A DNA stretch of 64,000 nt from Epichloe hybrida (taxonomy: Eukaryota > Ascomycota > Sordariomycetes > Hypocreales > Clavicipitaceae). Below are positions 45,657 to 56,810 of this stretch, in pieces; positions within the stretch are counted from its first letter, which is position 1; the number at the start of each line of letters is the position of its first letter. Both the position numbers and the translations under genes were made by a program. The DNA lies in assembly GCA_019022495.1 (NCBI GenBank), contig JAFEKR010000003.1, positions 4,154,001 to 4,218,000 of the forward strand, given 5' to 3'. The notes under the pieces were generated by a model. That model did no database searches, was not told where the DNA came from, and saw only the letters and a program-made list of their open reading frames with translations.

Positions 45657-48429
45657 ATGTCTTCGATTTCTCACTCTGGGCCCGATGCCATCGTCACCGT
45701 CAAGGTGACATACGACGGTGTCATTCGCAGGGCCAAGATGCCCCTTCGTGAAATGTTGCCTCGGGTCCTCGAGGAACACGTAAGTCTTTCATCAATCAAT
45801 CAATCAACAAGCGACCAGCCAGACCATGGCATATCTCTGTTGATGGTTACTGACAGATGTAATTCCAGATCCGATCTTTTTTGCAGATCGCTGCGGACAC
45901 AAAAATCATGATCGAGCGCTACTCCGACTCGGCCGCTGCCTTTGTCATGCTTGATCCCTCCAACATGGCTGTCTACAAACAGCTATACAGAGCTGCCAAG
46001 GCCAAGTCAAAGCTCAAACTTCGCGTATCTGTCTTGCCTAACAACAATAAGGCTGTCCCTAAACCAGTCACCGTCGAAGATGCTCCCGAGGTGGCCGAGA
46101 CCGCCGCCGCTGACAAAACTGAGCCCACCAAAGCCGACTCATCACCACCAGTAAAAACTGCTAGCGCTGGTTCGTCTCGAACCACCGTGTCAAGGGAATA
46201 TGATGCGACCTTGCTGCAGGAAGCCGCCAAACTCATCCAGGATCATCGGGCAGACTTTGATAACCGCATCAGATATATCATGAAGTCCAACGACGAACTC
46301 TCCAACCTAACTTCCCAGCTGGCTAGCTGCAAGCCATTCAAGACGACTCCTGCAGCGCCAGGGTTTTCCAGCCCGCTCTCGCCCGTTAGCCCGGCCGTCA
46401 GTGCCACGTTCGCCGTTTGCTGCAACAGCTGCGAGAAGAACATCCCCGATGCTCATTATCACTGCTCTACCTGCGACGATGGCGATTTCGACCTTTGCCA
46501 GTCCTGTGTCGGACAAGGTATCACATGCTACAGCGAAGACCACTGGCTCATCAAGCGTACCATGAGCAACGGACAGATTGTTAACAGCACGACTGAGACC
46601 ATTGCTCCGAAGCCCAAGGCCAGGCCTGCGCCCGAGTTCCAGCCAGCCGAGCCAGCCGATGATATTACTGTACCTGTGTGTGACAGGACCTCGGTAGAAG
46701 AGTCCGCATTCTCGACTCCCCTGCCAGCTGATACTCGATGGCCAGTCTTCGGCAACATGCGAACTTGCAATCAATGTGTCCGAGGTAAGCGTCCCTCTTT
46801 GCTGTCTGATAGGGGCTTTCAACCCATCGGCCTGTGAAAGAATACTCATTCACTAACAAAAAATATTGCAGAACTTCCCGAGCGCGAATTCCTTCACTGC
46901 ACCAATTGTGAAGATTATGATCTCTGCCAGCCGTGCTTTGCTAGGGATACCCATGGCCATCACCCCAAGCATGGCTTCACAACCGCTGTTCCTGACATAA
47001 AAATGCCGGCTCATATCCGCGCCAAGATGACTCCTGGCCGCAATCAGGTTCACCATGCCATCTGCGACGGATGCGACACTGTAAGTTGAATGGACGATTT
47101 CGCATGCTATCTCCGAATCTAATTTCGTCCTAGTACATTACTGGCATTCGCCACAAGTGTCTCGACTGCCCCGACTGGGACTATTGCGCTGAATGTGTCC
47201 AGAACGCGCACTTTGTGCACCCCAGCCATCGCTTCGCTGCTGTCTACGAGCCTCTCACCGATCTCCACGCTTCTGATGTTGCACATTCCGTTCACAATGG
47301 CATTCGCTGTGACGGTCCCTTGTGCAGTGCCACGCAAGCTACGTCTGCCTATATTCGTGGTATCCGCTACAAGTGTGCCGTTTGTCACGATCTCGACTTC
47401 TGCGCCAACTGTGAAGCCAGCCCTGCCAATGAACACAACAAGACTCACCCTTTGATCAAGTTCAAGACGCCGGTCCGCCATGTGAGCGTCACCACCTCGG
47501 GTGAACACCAAGATGGAAAGCGTATGCCCGCCATGGGCGATCGTTTGAGCACCAGTTCCAAAGCTACTGAGACGGCCCCAAGTTCACCCGCGAATGCCAT
47601 CAATGCAGTCCAGACCGTCGTCGATGTCAAGCCTGTCGAGGCAATTATTCCTCCTTCTTGTCCCGCTGAAGGGCCCATGCCCATCCCCCAGCTTCAGCCC
47701 GAGTCCGAGCTCAGAGAGGAGGACCTTCGTGCTGTGTTCTTGCGAGACTCTATTGCGGACGGCACCATTTTCCCCCCTAATCATGTATTCCAGCAGACTT
47801 GGATCCTCCGTAATGAAGGCAAGACTGCGTGGCCCGCCGGATGCTCCGTCAAATTTGTTGGTGGCGACTACATGGGTCGTGTTGATTCAGCTCATCCTGC
47901 TGGTATCTCTGAACTCGTCTCTGCTTCCGAGTCCACAATTTGTTACCCACCTTTGGCTCCCGGCGCAGAGTGCACCTTTAGTGCATTGCTTCGCACCCCG
48001 TCTCGACCGGGAAAGATGATCTCCTACTGGCGCCTGACCACTCCAGATGGCATGAGATTCGGACACCGCCTGTGGTGCGAGGTGATTGTTCGAGCTGCAG
48101 CGGTTCCTGATGTCAAGCGTACTGCCCCGTCCTCATCTCCAGTTTCAGCGCCTCCAGTCGTAAAGACAGAGGTCAACGATGACAGCCAAACCAGCAGCAT
48201 GATGATCTTCCCCAAACTTGAGAAAGAATCTCCCAGTGCTAGTATGCTCGAAGAGACTCAGGTCGAGCCTACCGAGGCGGCGTCCAAGGATGAAACCGAC
48301 AAGTACGACGAGGATGACGAGTGGGATGCGTCGGAGGACGGCTTCATGACGGACGAGGAGTATGATATCCTAGATGCTTCAGATGAGGAGTTTCTAGAGG
48401 AGCAGCAGAAGAGGCTCTTGAACAGGTAG
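45657..48429 (+). CDS. NBR1: NBR1-type selective autophagy receptor (PB1, four ZZ fingers, FW domain)
   Basis: Cargo receptor homologue linking targets to ATG8 during selective autophagy. Exons 45657-45779, 45869-46784, 46872-47080, 47134-48429; 847 residues. The PB1-like domain is residues 1-100 (VTVKVTYDGVIRRAKMPL, then LEEHIRSFLQI, IERYSDSAAAFVMLD, YKQLYRAAKAKSKLKLRV). Four ZZ zinc fingers lie at about 225-272, 337-380, 405-455 and 463-515, each with paired CxxC. The four-tryptophan (FW) domain is at about 618-725: FQQTWILRNEGKTAWPAG to YWRLTTPDGMRFGHRLWCEV. The acidic C-terminus holds Y826-D-I-L829 preceded by TDEE, a good ATG8-interacting motif. The exon 2 acceptor at 45868 was preferred over 45886 because it keeps IRSFLQ of the PB1 fold. 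Confidence 0.9.
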
Positions 48430-49736
48430 GAGAGCTGTACTACTGATCGTAAAATCGGCCAGTTGTCGACTTGAGCGTACGGCACGGCATGTCTTTCTTT
48501 TGCCATGATGGCTGACTTGTAATTCGCTTGTGTTCTTTTATTTGTCTCAACTCTTGTAATGTGACTGCAACTGAAGGCTTGGATGGGCAGATCTCAACTT
48601 CCATGTGTGCCGGTTGTCGATGCAAATTGATATCGACCGAGACTGCTGGGCACGCACTGGATGGTATCAGGAGAGAACATTACATTCGTTTTCATTCATC
48701 TAGGTCATCAGATGGGACTAGATCGACCTCTTGGGATCCCTGTGTGTAATGCAGTGCGAAAAATTCCGATGCAGAAGTTTTATGCCATATCACAACAGAT
48801 TATAACGTCTGCGACGCGTTTGCTGCTGAAGCCGCACAGTACCAATTCACGAAGTCAATCGCTCAGGAAAAGTCTGTTGTTCTCTCCCATCGATTTGCCG
48901 GACGCGAGCGGGCGGCCCGGTGGTACTGTAGAAGCGGGGCAAGATGGGTTGAGCCAATCAACGTCGGCAACGCCACTTAGACGTGTAACCGAGTTTTGCC
49001 CTCGAGTCCCCTCGAGTCCAGTGTGCACTGTGCACTGGTGTCACCGTGTGTGGGTGGGTGGCTGGCTCCACCCCGTACCTCGCGCTTTTCGAATTGATCC
49101 ATCCACCACGAGTCCACCACCAACCGGCGCTCAGGTGCAGCAGCCGCACCGAAACCTTTGCGCGCCTCTACGGATCCGTACATACTGTACTAATAGCATT
49201 ACGCCTCTCCTCCCACACAAACCAGAACGCACCGCACGCACCACACGCACCGCGCACACGCACCGCGCACACGCACCGCGCACACCAGAATCACTCCATT
49301 CTCTTCTCTCCATTCTCTACCCATCCCGCGCTCCCCAAAACCACCACCACACAGCGCCCCGGGCCGGCAACCAGACTGTGACTGCCCCTTGCGCGTCTGC
49401 ACCTGTCTCCTGTGTGGCAGAAACCACAATATATTCTGTCTCCAGACTGTTTTGAGGCTTGACAAATCCCGAGAGCAGCGCTTGCTGATCCAGCTGTCGC
49501 CGCATTCCGTGGTTGTCTCCGTCCTCACTTCTCCCTGTCTCTATTCTCCTAATACTTTTGGCCCCAGAAAAAAAAAAAGTTTCGTGAGTCGTTCAACGCA
49601 AGCCACAACCGGCTCGACGCCTTGACCTCTCCCAAACCTTCGAACCCAATCTCTCATCTCGTCACCTTTTGCATTTCCGTCTCTTCTCCATCGACGCGTC
49701 CTCTCGTCGTCCGTTTCATCGCATCTCACGGCCACA
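48430..49736. other. Intergenic region upstream of the nucleoporin
   Basis: About 1.3 kb. It includes a direct repeat of about 13 bases with core CACACGCACCGCG (three copies, about 49243-49281) and CT-rich sequence from 49480 to 49735 that is probably the nucleoporin leader. A near-palindrome, TACGGATCCGTACATACTGTAC, lies near 49170. No gene seen. Confidence 0.5.
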
Positions 49737-52700
49737 ATGGTCACGTTTTCCATTCCCGGCGACGATGTCGTCGAGGCCACAAATGGCACACCCAGGTCTC
49801 GACCTCCACTGCCTTTTGCTAAGCGCGCTTATGCAGCCGCATCGCCGTTTGGCAGTTCTTCCGCCAAACGTCTAGGCACACCCCATGCTTCATCAAGCCG
49901 GAAAATGTTGACGACGCGCGACGAAGTCCCGTCAAGCAGCCTGAATGGGAGCTCGATAGCTACAGCAAGAAACATCTTCAGGGCATCTGCCATCAGCGAA
50001 AGCCCTCCTACATCTACCTTCTCCCCGAGCATCCCAAACAGTGCCATGAAGAAGGTTTTCGCACCCGGTGCTACGCCCGAGCCCTCGAGAGTATACCGGG
50101 AGTCCATCGCCCATGCTACTCCTCGTGGCATGGCTGCCAAGACAAGCACAAAAGAGCTATTCCCGATGCGCATTGCTTCACCTCCTCCAGAGTTGACTGG
50201 AGAGGTCTTGACGCACAAGATACCCAGGGAATGGAATGCCAAAGGGTCCATCTACGCTGACCAATTCCTGGCGCATCTCTGTCCTCCCGAGCTCGACGAG
50301 GAGCAGCGTCGCCAATTCTTCTGCATTCTTGACCTCAGACGGCTGAAGTATGCCGCCAACGAAATATTCGCCAAGAAGGATTGGAAGCTCAACGTCATCA
50401 ATTTCGCAAAGGAGTTTGAGAAGAGCCGAAGCATCATATTGCTGCGGTATGGTCTCTACGAGTTCCAGAATGTGAAGCCGTCCAAAGATGTACTCAAGAG
50501 GTGGCGACGAGAACATGGTTTACCCGAACCTGAAGAGGAAGATGCCAATGATGAGTCGACCCCCTCGAGACCCACGTCATCCAAGAAGCGCAAGGCGGCC
50601 GATGACGATTCGGTAACTCCCGCCACCAAAGGGAAGCGTCGAGCTATGGACCAACACGCCGAGAAGGCCGACCATGCTGCCTCTATCTCCACTCCTATGG
50701 GAAATAACAAGAGGAAGGCCTCTGTCAGCGAGGAACAGCCAGCCAAGATGCAAAAGTCGACGCCGTCGTCGGCCAAGTCACTTTTCGAAAAGATTGCCAA
50801 TAAGCCAGCGTTTGGTAAACCCACGGAAGAGTCCGCAGCTGCTGCGAAACCGAGCCCATTCAATGCGAACAAGCCTGCTACTAGCAGCAGCCTGGCGCGC
50901 TCTGTCTTTACCAACCCGAAACCTGCAGGGGCTCAGACTACTTCGACAGGTGGAAGCAACATTTTCGGCTATCTTTCAGATGCCAGCTCTGCTAAGAACA
51001 GCGGTGTCGACGCCGATGCCGAGAACGAATCAGACTCAGACCAGGACGGCAGTCAGGAGGCTGGCCAGAGTGACGGGCCGAGTGCTGCCGCCAGTGGTGC
51101 CGGTGCCGGTGACGCTGGCTCGCAGATCGGATCCAGCCTGTTTGGCGGGAAGCCGGCTCCGCCAGCCGCTGGTCTGGGTGCAGGATCGTCGAGTGCACCT
51201 GGTACCCGAGAGAGCACGCCAGGCCGCAGTCTGTTCGACCGTGTCACCAAGGACAGCGGTGGCCGGCCGGTTCGCGCGGAGGAAAGGGTTGAAGGACTGG
51301 AAGCAGGGGTCGCGGTCGAGCCAGAATCTCAGGCCGAGTCGCAGTCCCAACCTGTCCAAGAGAAGTCTGCTGTCGCTGACCAGACTTGGAACCCCACCAC
51401 AACGCCCATCAAGTTTGCGCCATTCACGGCAGCAGCCCCAACCACCTCTGTTGTCGGCAACTCGGGCGCCAACGCTGCAAGTTCTATTTTCGCTCCCAAG
51501 GCCACTGAGCCGTCCAACATGTTCGGTGCTCCCAAGCAGGAACATTCGTCTAAAAAGGACTCCCCGACAGGGGTGAATGCTGAGGAGGCAAGCAGGGACG
51601 GTGGCGAGTCGGACAAGGAAAACGAGTCGCAACCGGCCAAGAAGCCACTCGCTCATACCAAGGCACCTGCAGGGCAGCCAGCGTTTGGTTCGAGTCTCTT
51701 TGGTGCTAAGCCAGCAAGTTCTGGAGCTCCCAAGCCCGTCTCTGGCCTCTTCGGTGGCTCTGCTGCTGCTGCTGCTGCTGCTACCACTACTACGACAGCC
51801 CCCAAGGTTGACACGAAGCCTGCCGAAGCTAGCTCGAAACCCAGTATCTTTGGTCAGCCAACAAAGCCTGCAGAGGCGGCACCTACGCCTTCTTTGTTCG
51901 GAGCCAAGCCCGCCGAGACGGACAAGGCACCCGAGGCGGGAGCTTCCGCCGCGACGTCGTTGTTTGGTGGCGTCAGCTCAAAGACGGCGCCTGAATCGAA
52001 TCATGCTAACAATCTGTTCGGCGCCAAGCCTGTCAGCACGGCGGGCAGTCTCTTCGGCAGTGGTGCCTCCACGCCTGCCCATCGGCCATTGTTTGGGGCT
52101 ACCTCAGCAACCGAGTCGACCGCAGTGAAAACGGACGCACCGAAACCGATTTTCAACTTTGGCAATACCACGAGCACTACCACCACCACCACCACAGCCC
52201 CATCAGCCACCGCCTCAAAGCCATTGTTCGGGGCCCCTAAATCACCAACCCCTGCTGCGGCGGGTAATAATTTGTTTGGTAGTCCCATGAAGCAGGACGA
52301 CCCTTCGCCCGCCAAGAAGAAGGTCCTCAACGGCGGAAGCAACGGAGACTCGGCACCAGCCTTCGGCTTCGGTGGTGGCAGTCAGCCCGCTGCCCCAAAC
52401 ACCAACATCTTTGGAGCTTCATCGGCCTCGACTAATCTTCAGAACAGTGACCCTCCTGGCGCCACCGGCTTTGGGGGTGCTTCAACCAACACTGGATCCG
52501 GTTCTGGAGGTTTCAACTTTAACTTTGGCGGCGGCGCCTCGACGGCGGCCACGACGACGACGACGACGACGACGACGACGTCTGGTTCTGGATTCAACAA
52601 TCCGTTCGCCTCTGGTGGTGCTGGCGGCAACTCTGCGACATCTGCTGCTCCCTCGAATGGTGGCATTTTCTCGTTTGGTGCTGGATCCTCAGCGCCCCAC

Positions 52701-53536
52701 GGAACCTCTTCGCCTTTCCAATTCGGTGGCGGCGGTGGCTCTCTTTTCGGGGCAGACCAAGGCAGCAACAATGCCGCACCCATGTTTGGCGGCGCTTCGG
52801 GGACCGGCAGCGCCCCGTCTTTCAATTTTTCGGCTGGAGGCGCTGCGCCGCAGGGAACTGGTTCCGTGTTTGGTTCCAACCAAGCTGCGCCGGCCTTCAA
52901 CCTCCAGCCGCCAGCTGGTGGATCCACAACCACCGGGACCAGTAAGTCTCCATTTCCGCGTCGGAAAATAGCGCCGCTAAAGCGACGGGTGTAGACTCCC
53001 CCCTGAATTTCGGAGGCGGCTCCAGCTTGGCCACGACCCCAGCTGCAGGGACCCCGGAGCCCTCAACTCAAGCGGATGCAGCAAAGAACGGCGATACGAA
53101 CAATGAAGAGGGTGAGAAGCATGAGCAAATCAGCCTGACCGATGCTGTGGACGAGGACGAAGAGGTACTTCACGAAGTCCGAGCCAAGGTTCTCAAGTTT
53201 GTTCCTGCCTCGGGAAAGTCGGATGATGCGGACGATCCACCAAAATCGAAGAGCCCCTGGTCGACTCAGGGCATAGGACAGCTACGCTTACTGAAGCACA
53301 AGGAAACAAAGCTTGTGCGACTGCTGCTACGAGCCGAACCTCGCGGTCACGTGGCTCTTAATCGCGCCGTGCTGCCAAACATGTCTTACAAGGCCGATGA
53401 GAAGTATGCCAAGCTGACAACGTCCAACGAGAAGGGCGACGGGTTGGAAACATGGATGATTCAAGTAAAGACCAAGGATCTCGCAAAGGATCTCGCAGAA
53501 GCGATTGAGAAGAACAAGGAATCGACTAAGACTTGA
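49737..53536 (+). CDS. FG-repeat nucleoporin with C-terminal Ran-binding domain, NUP2/NUP61 type
   Basis: Mobile nuclear-basket nucleoporin assisting importin recycling through Ran-GTP. Exons 49737-52941 and 52995-53536; 1248 residues. N-terminal region: TRDEVPSSSLNGSSIATARNIFRAS, then a conserved segment (PREWNAKGSIYADQFLAHLCPPELDEEQRRQFFCILDLRRLKYAANEIF) not found in yeast Nup2 as far as I can tell. A basic nuclear-localisation-like stretch (SKKRKAADDD, KGKRRAMDQ) follows. Many SLFG, SIFG, NLFG, PAFG and FxFG repeats cover about residues 350-1080. The RanBD at about 1121-1240 begins DEDEEVLHEVRAKVLKF and continues WSTQGIGQLRLLKHKETKLVRLLLR and PNMSYK. The small intron (52942-52994) is fixed by GTAAGT and TAG. 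A Thr-rich stretch at 52550-52580 comes from an (ACG)n run. Confidence 0.88.
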
Positions 53537-54487
53537 GTACATTCATACGTGTTGGCAAAGGGAGAAGACGCAACTTTTTTTTTTTTCAGCAAGCATGGGG
53601 CAAAGCGGCGAGCGTGTCGAGTTCTCCTCCGATCAGGCATGGAACGTTAACGAAAAGGTAAGGTATAAGGTATAGCTGGCATCCATCAAAGGCGTTGCTT
53701 GAAGCATTGTAATCACAATTGGCTATTTTGTGGTTAGTTTCGAATTCCTAGTCGACAAAGGGAGCCAGCCTGTGGAGGCAATGTACATGTATATATTCCT
53801 GAACAAAAGGAGGCAAAAATGACTGCTCTGTTGGCATGGTGCGCAAGTGTATTCAGAAAGCCTGTCGGTTGCGACGGTCAATGCGTACGGATGGTCAGTC
53901 AGTCACTGAAAAGCTTGGCTTGGTGTTCGTTCAGTCTGGTGCTTCAAAGGCAGTGAGTGAGTGCAGTGTGAGATGTGAATGAAGCATTGGCGATGGATGG
54001 TATAGACGTCTTGGTGAATGAACAAGTCACTGCATTCGGGCATTCGGGCGTTCGAGGCTGGGGGGGTTGACTCCACAGTCGGAAGCATTCTTTCTTTTTT
54101 TCTTTCTTTTTTTTTTTTCCAGTTTCGATCCAATGAGAAAACCATCAAACTGGATGGAACCGGATGGTTCGTGGCCTCTCTCTGATTTTTGTGAAGCAAG
54201 TGAATGCCAGGCAACCTGCAAGTGAAACGCGGGGGCGGGGGGGGGTGGTGGTAGTTGGGGCGGTGGTAGTTGGGGCGGTGGTAGTTGGGGCGGTGGTAGT
54301 TGGGTGGTGTGGTGTGGCGCAAACTCTGGGAGCTTTGCACCGACAACTGCCGCCGTTGCGCGTCGTCGCGTCTCTCTTGCTGGGCGCCCGGTGTAAAGAG
54401 TGTAAAGACTAAGGACGGGCCACCAGATCTTTTCCCTCTTCTCTCCAGAGCCTGCAGGCAACCACGTTTGCACTGAAATTGACCACA
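53537..54487. other. Intergenic region between nucleoporin and gamma-tubulin
   Basis: About 950 bases. T runs at 53575-53586, a pyrimidine stretch at 54090-54118 and a 15-base minisatellite at 54244-54309 (listed separately). The minus strand frames across it are products of these repeats. No gene is supported. Confidence 0.55.
54244..54309. repeat. 15-base G-rich minisatellite, about four copies
   Basis: Unit CGGTGGTAGTTGGGG repeated three times at 54261-54305, with a partial copy before (from about 54244) and after. It follows a G-rich run at 54230-54245, so the whole block is strongly guanine-biased on the + strand, 180-240 bases upstream of the gamma-tubulin start. Confidence 0.93.
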
Positions 54488-54916
54488 ATGCCTCGGTATG
54501 TTTTGTAACAAGGCATTACCCGCCAAGCTTCATTCACCTCCCGTTGATCACTGACAGATGATGCACGGGCAGAGAGATAATCACGATCCAGGCTGGGCAG
54601 TGCGGCAACAGCAGTGCGTACAAATTCGGATCCCCCATTTCGCAGCCGGCGTGAAGAACGAAAAAGCTGGTTGGCGGTGCCTTGGCTTTTCTTGGATACT
54701 GACCGTCGGCGCCACAGTTGGAAGCCAGTTCTGGCAGCAGCTCTGCGTGGAGCACGGCATCAGTCAAGATGGCAATCTTGAAGATTTTGCGACAGAAGGA
54801 GGCGACCGAAAGGACGTGTTTTACTATCAAAGCGACGATACGAGATATATACCGCGCGCGATTCTCATAGATCTCGAGCCTCGAGTGTGTTTCATCCTGC
54901 CCATAGCAATAGCAAT

Positions 54917-54957
<41 letters not shown>

Positions 54958-56345
54958 TAGCGATACGGGCAACAGTCACTTCCAAGAGGATACCAGGCTA
55001 ACATGCTCTTTTGCCGGAACACAGGTGATCAACGGCATTCAGACCGGACCCTACAAGAACATATACAACCCGGAAAACTTCTACGTTGGCAAGAACGGCA
55101 TGGGCGCCGCCAACAACTGGGGTGATGGGTACCAATCCGGCGAAGCCGTCTGCGAGGACATCATGGAGATGATTGACCGGGAAGCAGATGGGAGCGATTC
55201 TTTAGAAGGCTTCATGATGCTTCACTCCATTGCGGGTGGAACCGGCTCCGGTCTGGGCAGCTTTCTGCTGGAGAGGCTGAATGACCGGTTTCCAAAGAAG
55301 ATTATCCAGACGTACTCGGTGTTTCCTGATACAACGAACTCGGGAGATGTGGTCGTCCACCCATATAATAGTATCTTGTCGATGAGGAGGCTTGTGCAGA
55401 ATGCGGATTCGGTCGTGGTGCTTGATAATGGCGCGTTGAGCCACATTGCTGCCGATCGATTGCATGTACAGGAGCCAAGCTTTCAGCAGACGAACCAGTT
55501 GGTATGTCTTGGACGCGGCAAGAAAGGATTCAAATAGCCTTGCCTCTTGACTGACAATTTTTCTTCTGTCGGCACTAGGTCGCTACGGTCATGTCGGCCA
55601 GCACCACCACCCTACGATACCCCGGGTACATGCACAATGATCTCGTCAGCATCCTGGCGTCCCTCATACCAACGCCAAGATGCCACTTTCTCATGACGGC
55701 GTACACGCCCTTCACTGGAGACCAGGTCGAGCAGGCCAAGACTGTGCGCAAGACGACTGTCCTCGACGTCATGAGGAGGCTGCTTCAGCCAAGAACCGCA
55801 TGGTCTCGACCATCCCTGGCAAGAAGAGCTGCTACATTTCCATCCTGAACGTGATTCAGGGTGAAGTCGACCCCACCGATGTACACAAGAGCCTGCTGCG
55901 CATTCGCGAACGTCGGCTCGCGACCTTTATTCCCTGGGGGCCCGCCAGCATCCAAGTCGCCTTGACAAAGAGGAGTCCATATATCCCCATGAGCCACCGC
56001 GTCAGTGGTCTCATGCTTGCCAATCATACCAGCATTGCAACTGTACGTGCTCTGCCGTGTTCCTCCTTCAAGACACCAGGTGGTGAGCTGCTAACCTTGT
56101 TCTGTCTACAGCTGTTCAAGCGCATTGTCAAACAATTCGACGGCATGCGCAAGCGAAACGCTTTCATGGAGAGCTACAAAAAGACGGCACCGTTTGCGGA
56201 GAACCTGAATGAGTTTGATGAGGCGAGAGAGGTGGTGGGCGATTTGATTGCCGAGTATGAGGCTGCCGAGGATGCGGACTATTTGAGCCCTGACACGGGG
56301 GGGGATAGGGGCGTGTCTGCGGAGGGCGATAGACGGATGGCATAG
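54488..56345 (+). CDS. Gamma-tubulin, with an apparent one-base frameshift
   Basis: GTP-binding subunit of the gamma-tubulin complex that nucleates microtubules at spindle pole bodies. Exons: 54488-54495, 54573-54613, 54718-54884, 55025-55501, 55579-56042, 56112-56345; about 463 residues if the frame is continuous. Diagnostic blocks: [27 protein letters not shown] loop [77 protein letters not shown] and [18 protein letters not shown]. In exon 5 the frame reading DVMRRLLQP shifts by one at 55788-55791, after which [13 protein letters not shown] continues in the next frame; one base appears missing there. The first coding exon is only eight bases. Since the gene is essential and otherwise intact, an assembly error is more likely than loss of function. 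Confidence 0.88.
54901..54960. repeat. (AGCAAC/AGCAAT)n repeat inside a gamma-tubulin intron
   Basis: About nine or ten hexamer units lie in the third intron (54885-55024). Read through, they code for Asn-Ser or Ala-Thr repeats, which can mislead gene prediction into treating the intron as coding. Confidence 0.93.
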
Positions 56346-56810
56346 CCGAGGTAGACTTGATCATGGCTGAAGGCATGCATGGGTTGGACTCGGGAAGGGT
56401 AACTATCGGCGTTGGGGAATCGATGACATACATGAATTGATATGATTTTCGATAATATATCCATGCTTCTTTACCTCGAGGTGAACGACCTAAAACCTGT
56501 ATAATGTTGACATGGCAACCTTGCTCTCGGGAGATGCAGATGGGATTGGAGTGAGTGAAGCACGTCAGCAATCCTCCTTTTTTTTTTTCCTCCCCGATTG
56601 CTGTATCACAAATTACAAGAATCTCGAAACTATATCCGCACGTCCCCGATTATCACAAGGACCTCCACGGGACCAGCCGTCATCACAGGCGGTGACACCC
56701 GGCAGAAATATTTCGGGCTCTTTCTCGTTCGCAGCCCCGAGAAAGCAAGCGAAACTCGCCCATCGCATCAACCCGCTCCGCCAAGCGCACGCATCCCCAA
56801 CACTTTCATA
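56346..56810. other. Intergenic region between gamma-tubulin and TIM22
   Basis: About 465 bases in tandem orientation. A T run at 56578-56589 and CCGATT/CCCCGATTATC sequences precede TIM22. It is expected to hold the gamma-tubulin terminator and the TIM22 promoter. No gene seen. Confidence 0.5.

Noticed and set aside
52439..52933. Antisense frame rich in Pro, Ala, Val and Glu over the nucleoporin
   Set aside because: It is a mirror of the FG-repeat and Gly-rich coding sequence in a reversed frame.
54158..54412. Frame encoding repeated VVVGA units
   Set aside because: It comes from the 15-base minisatellite and has no surrounding coding signals.
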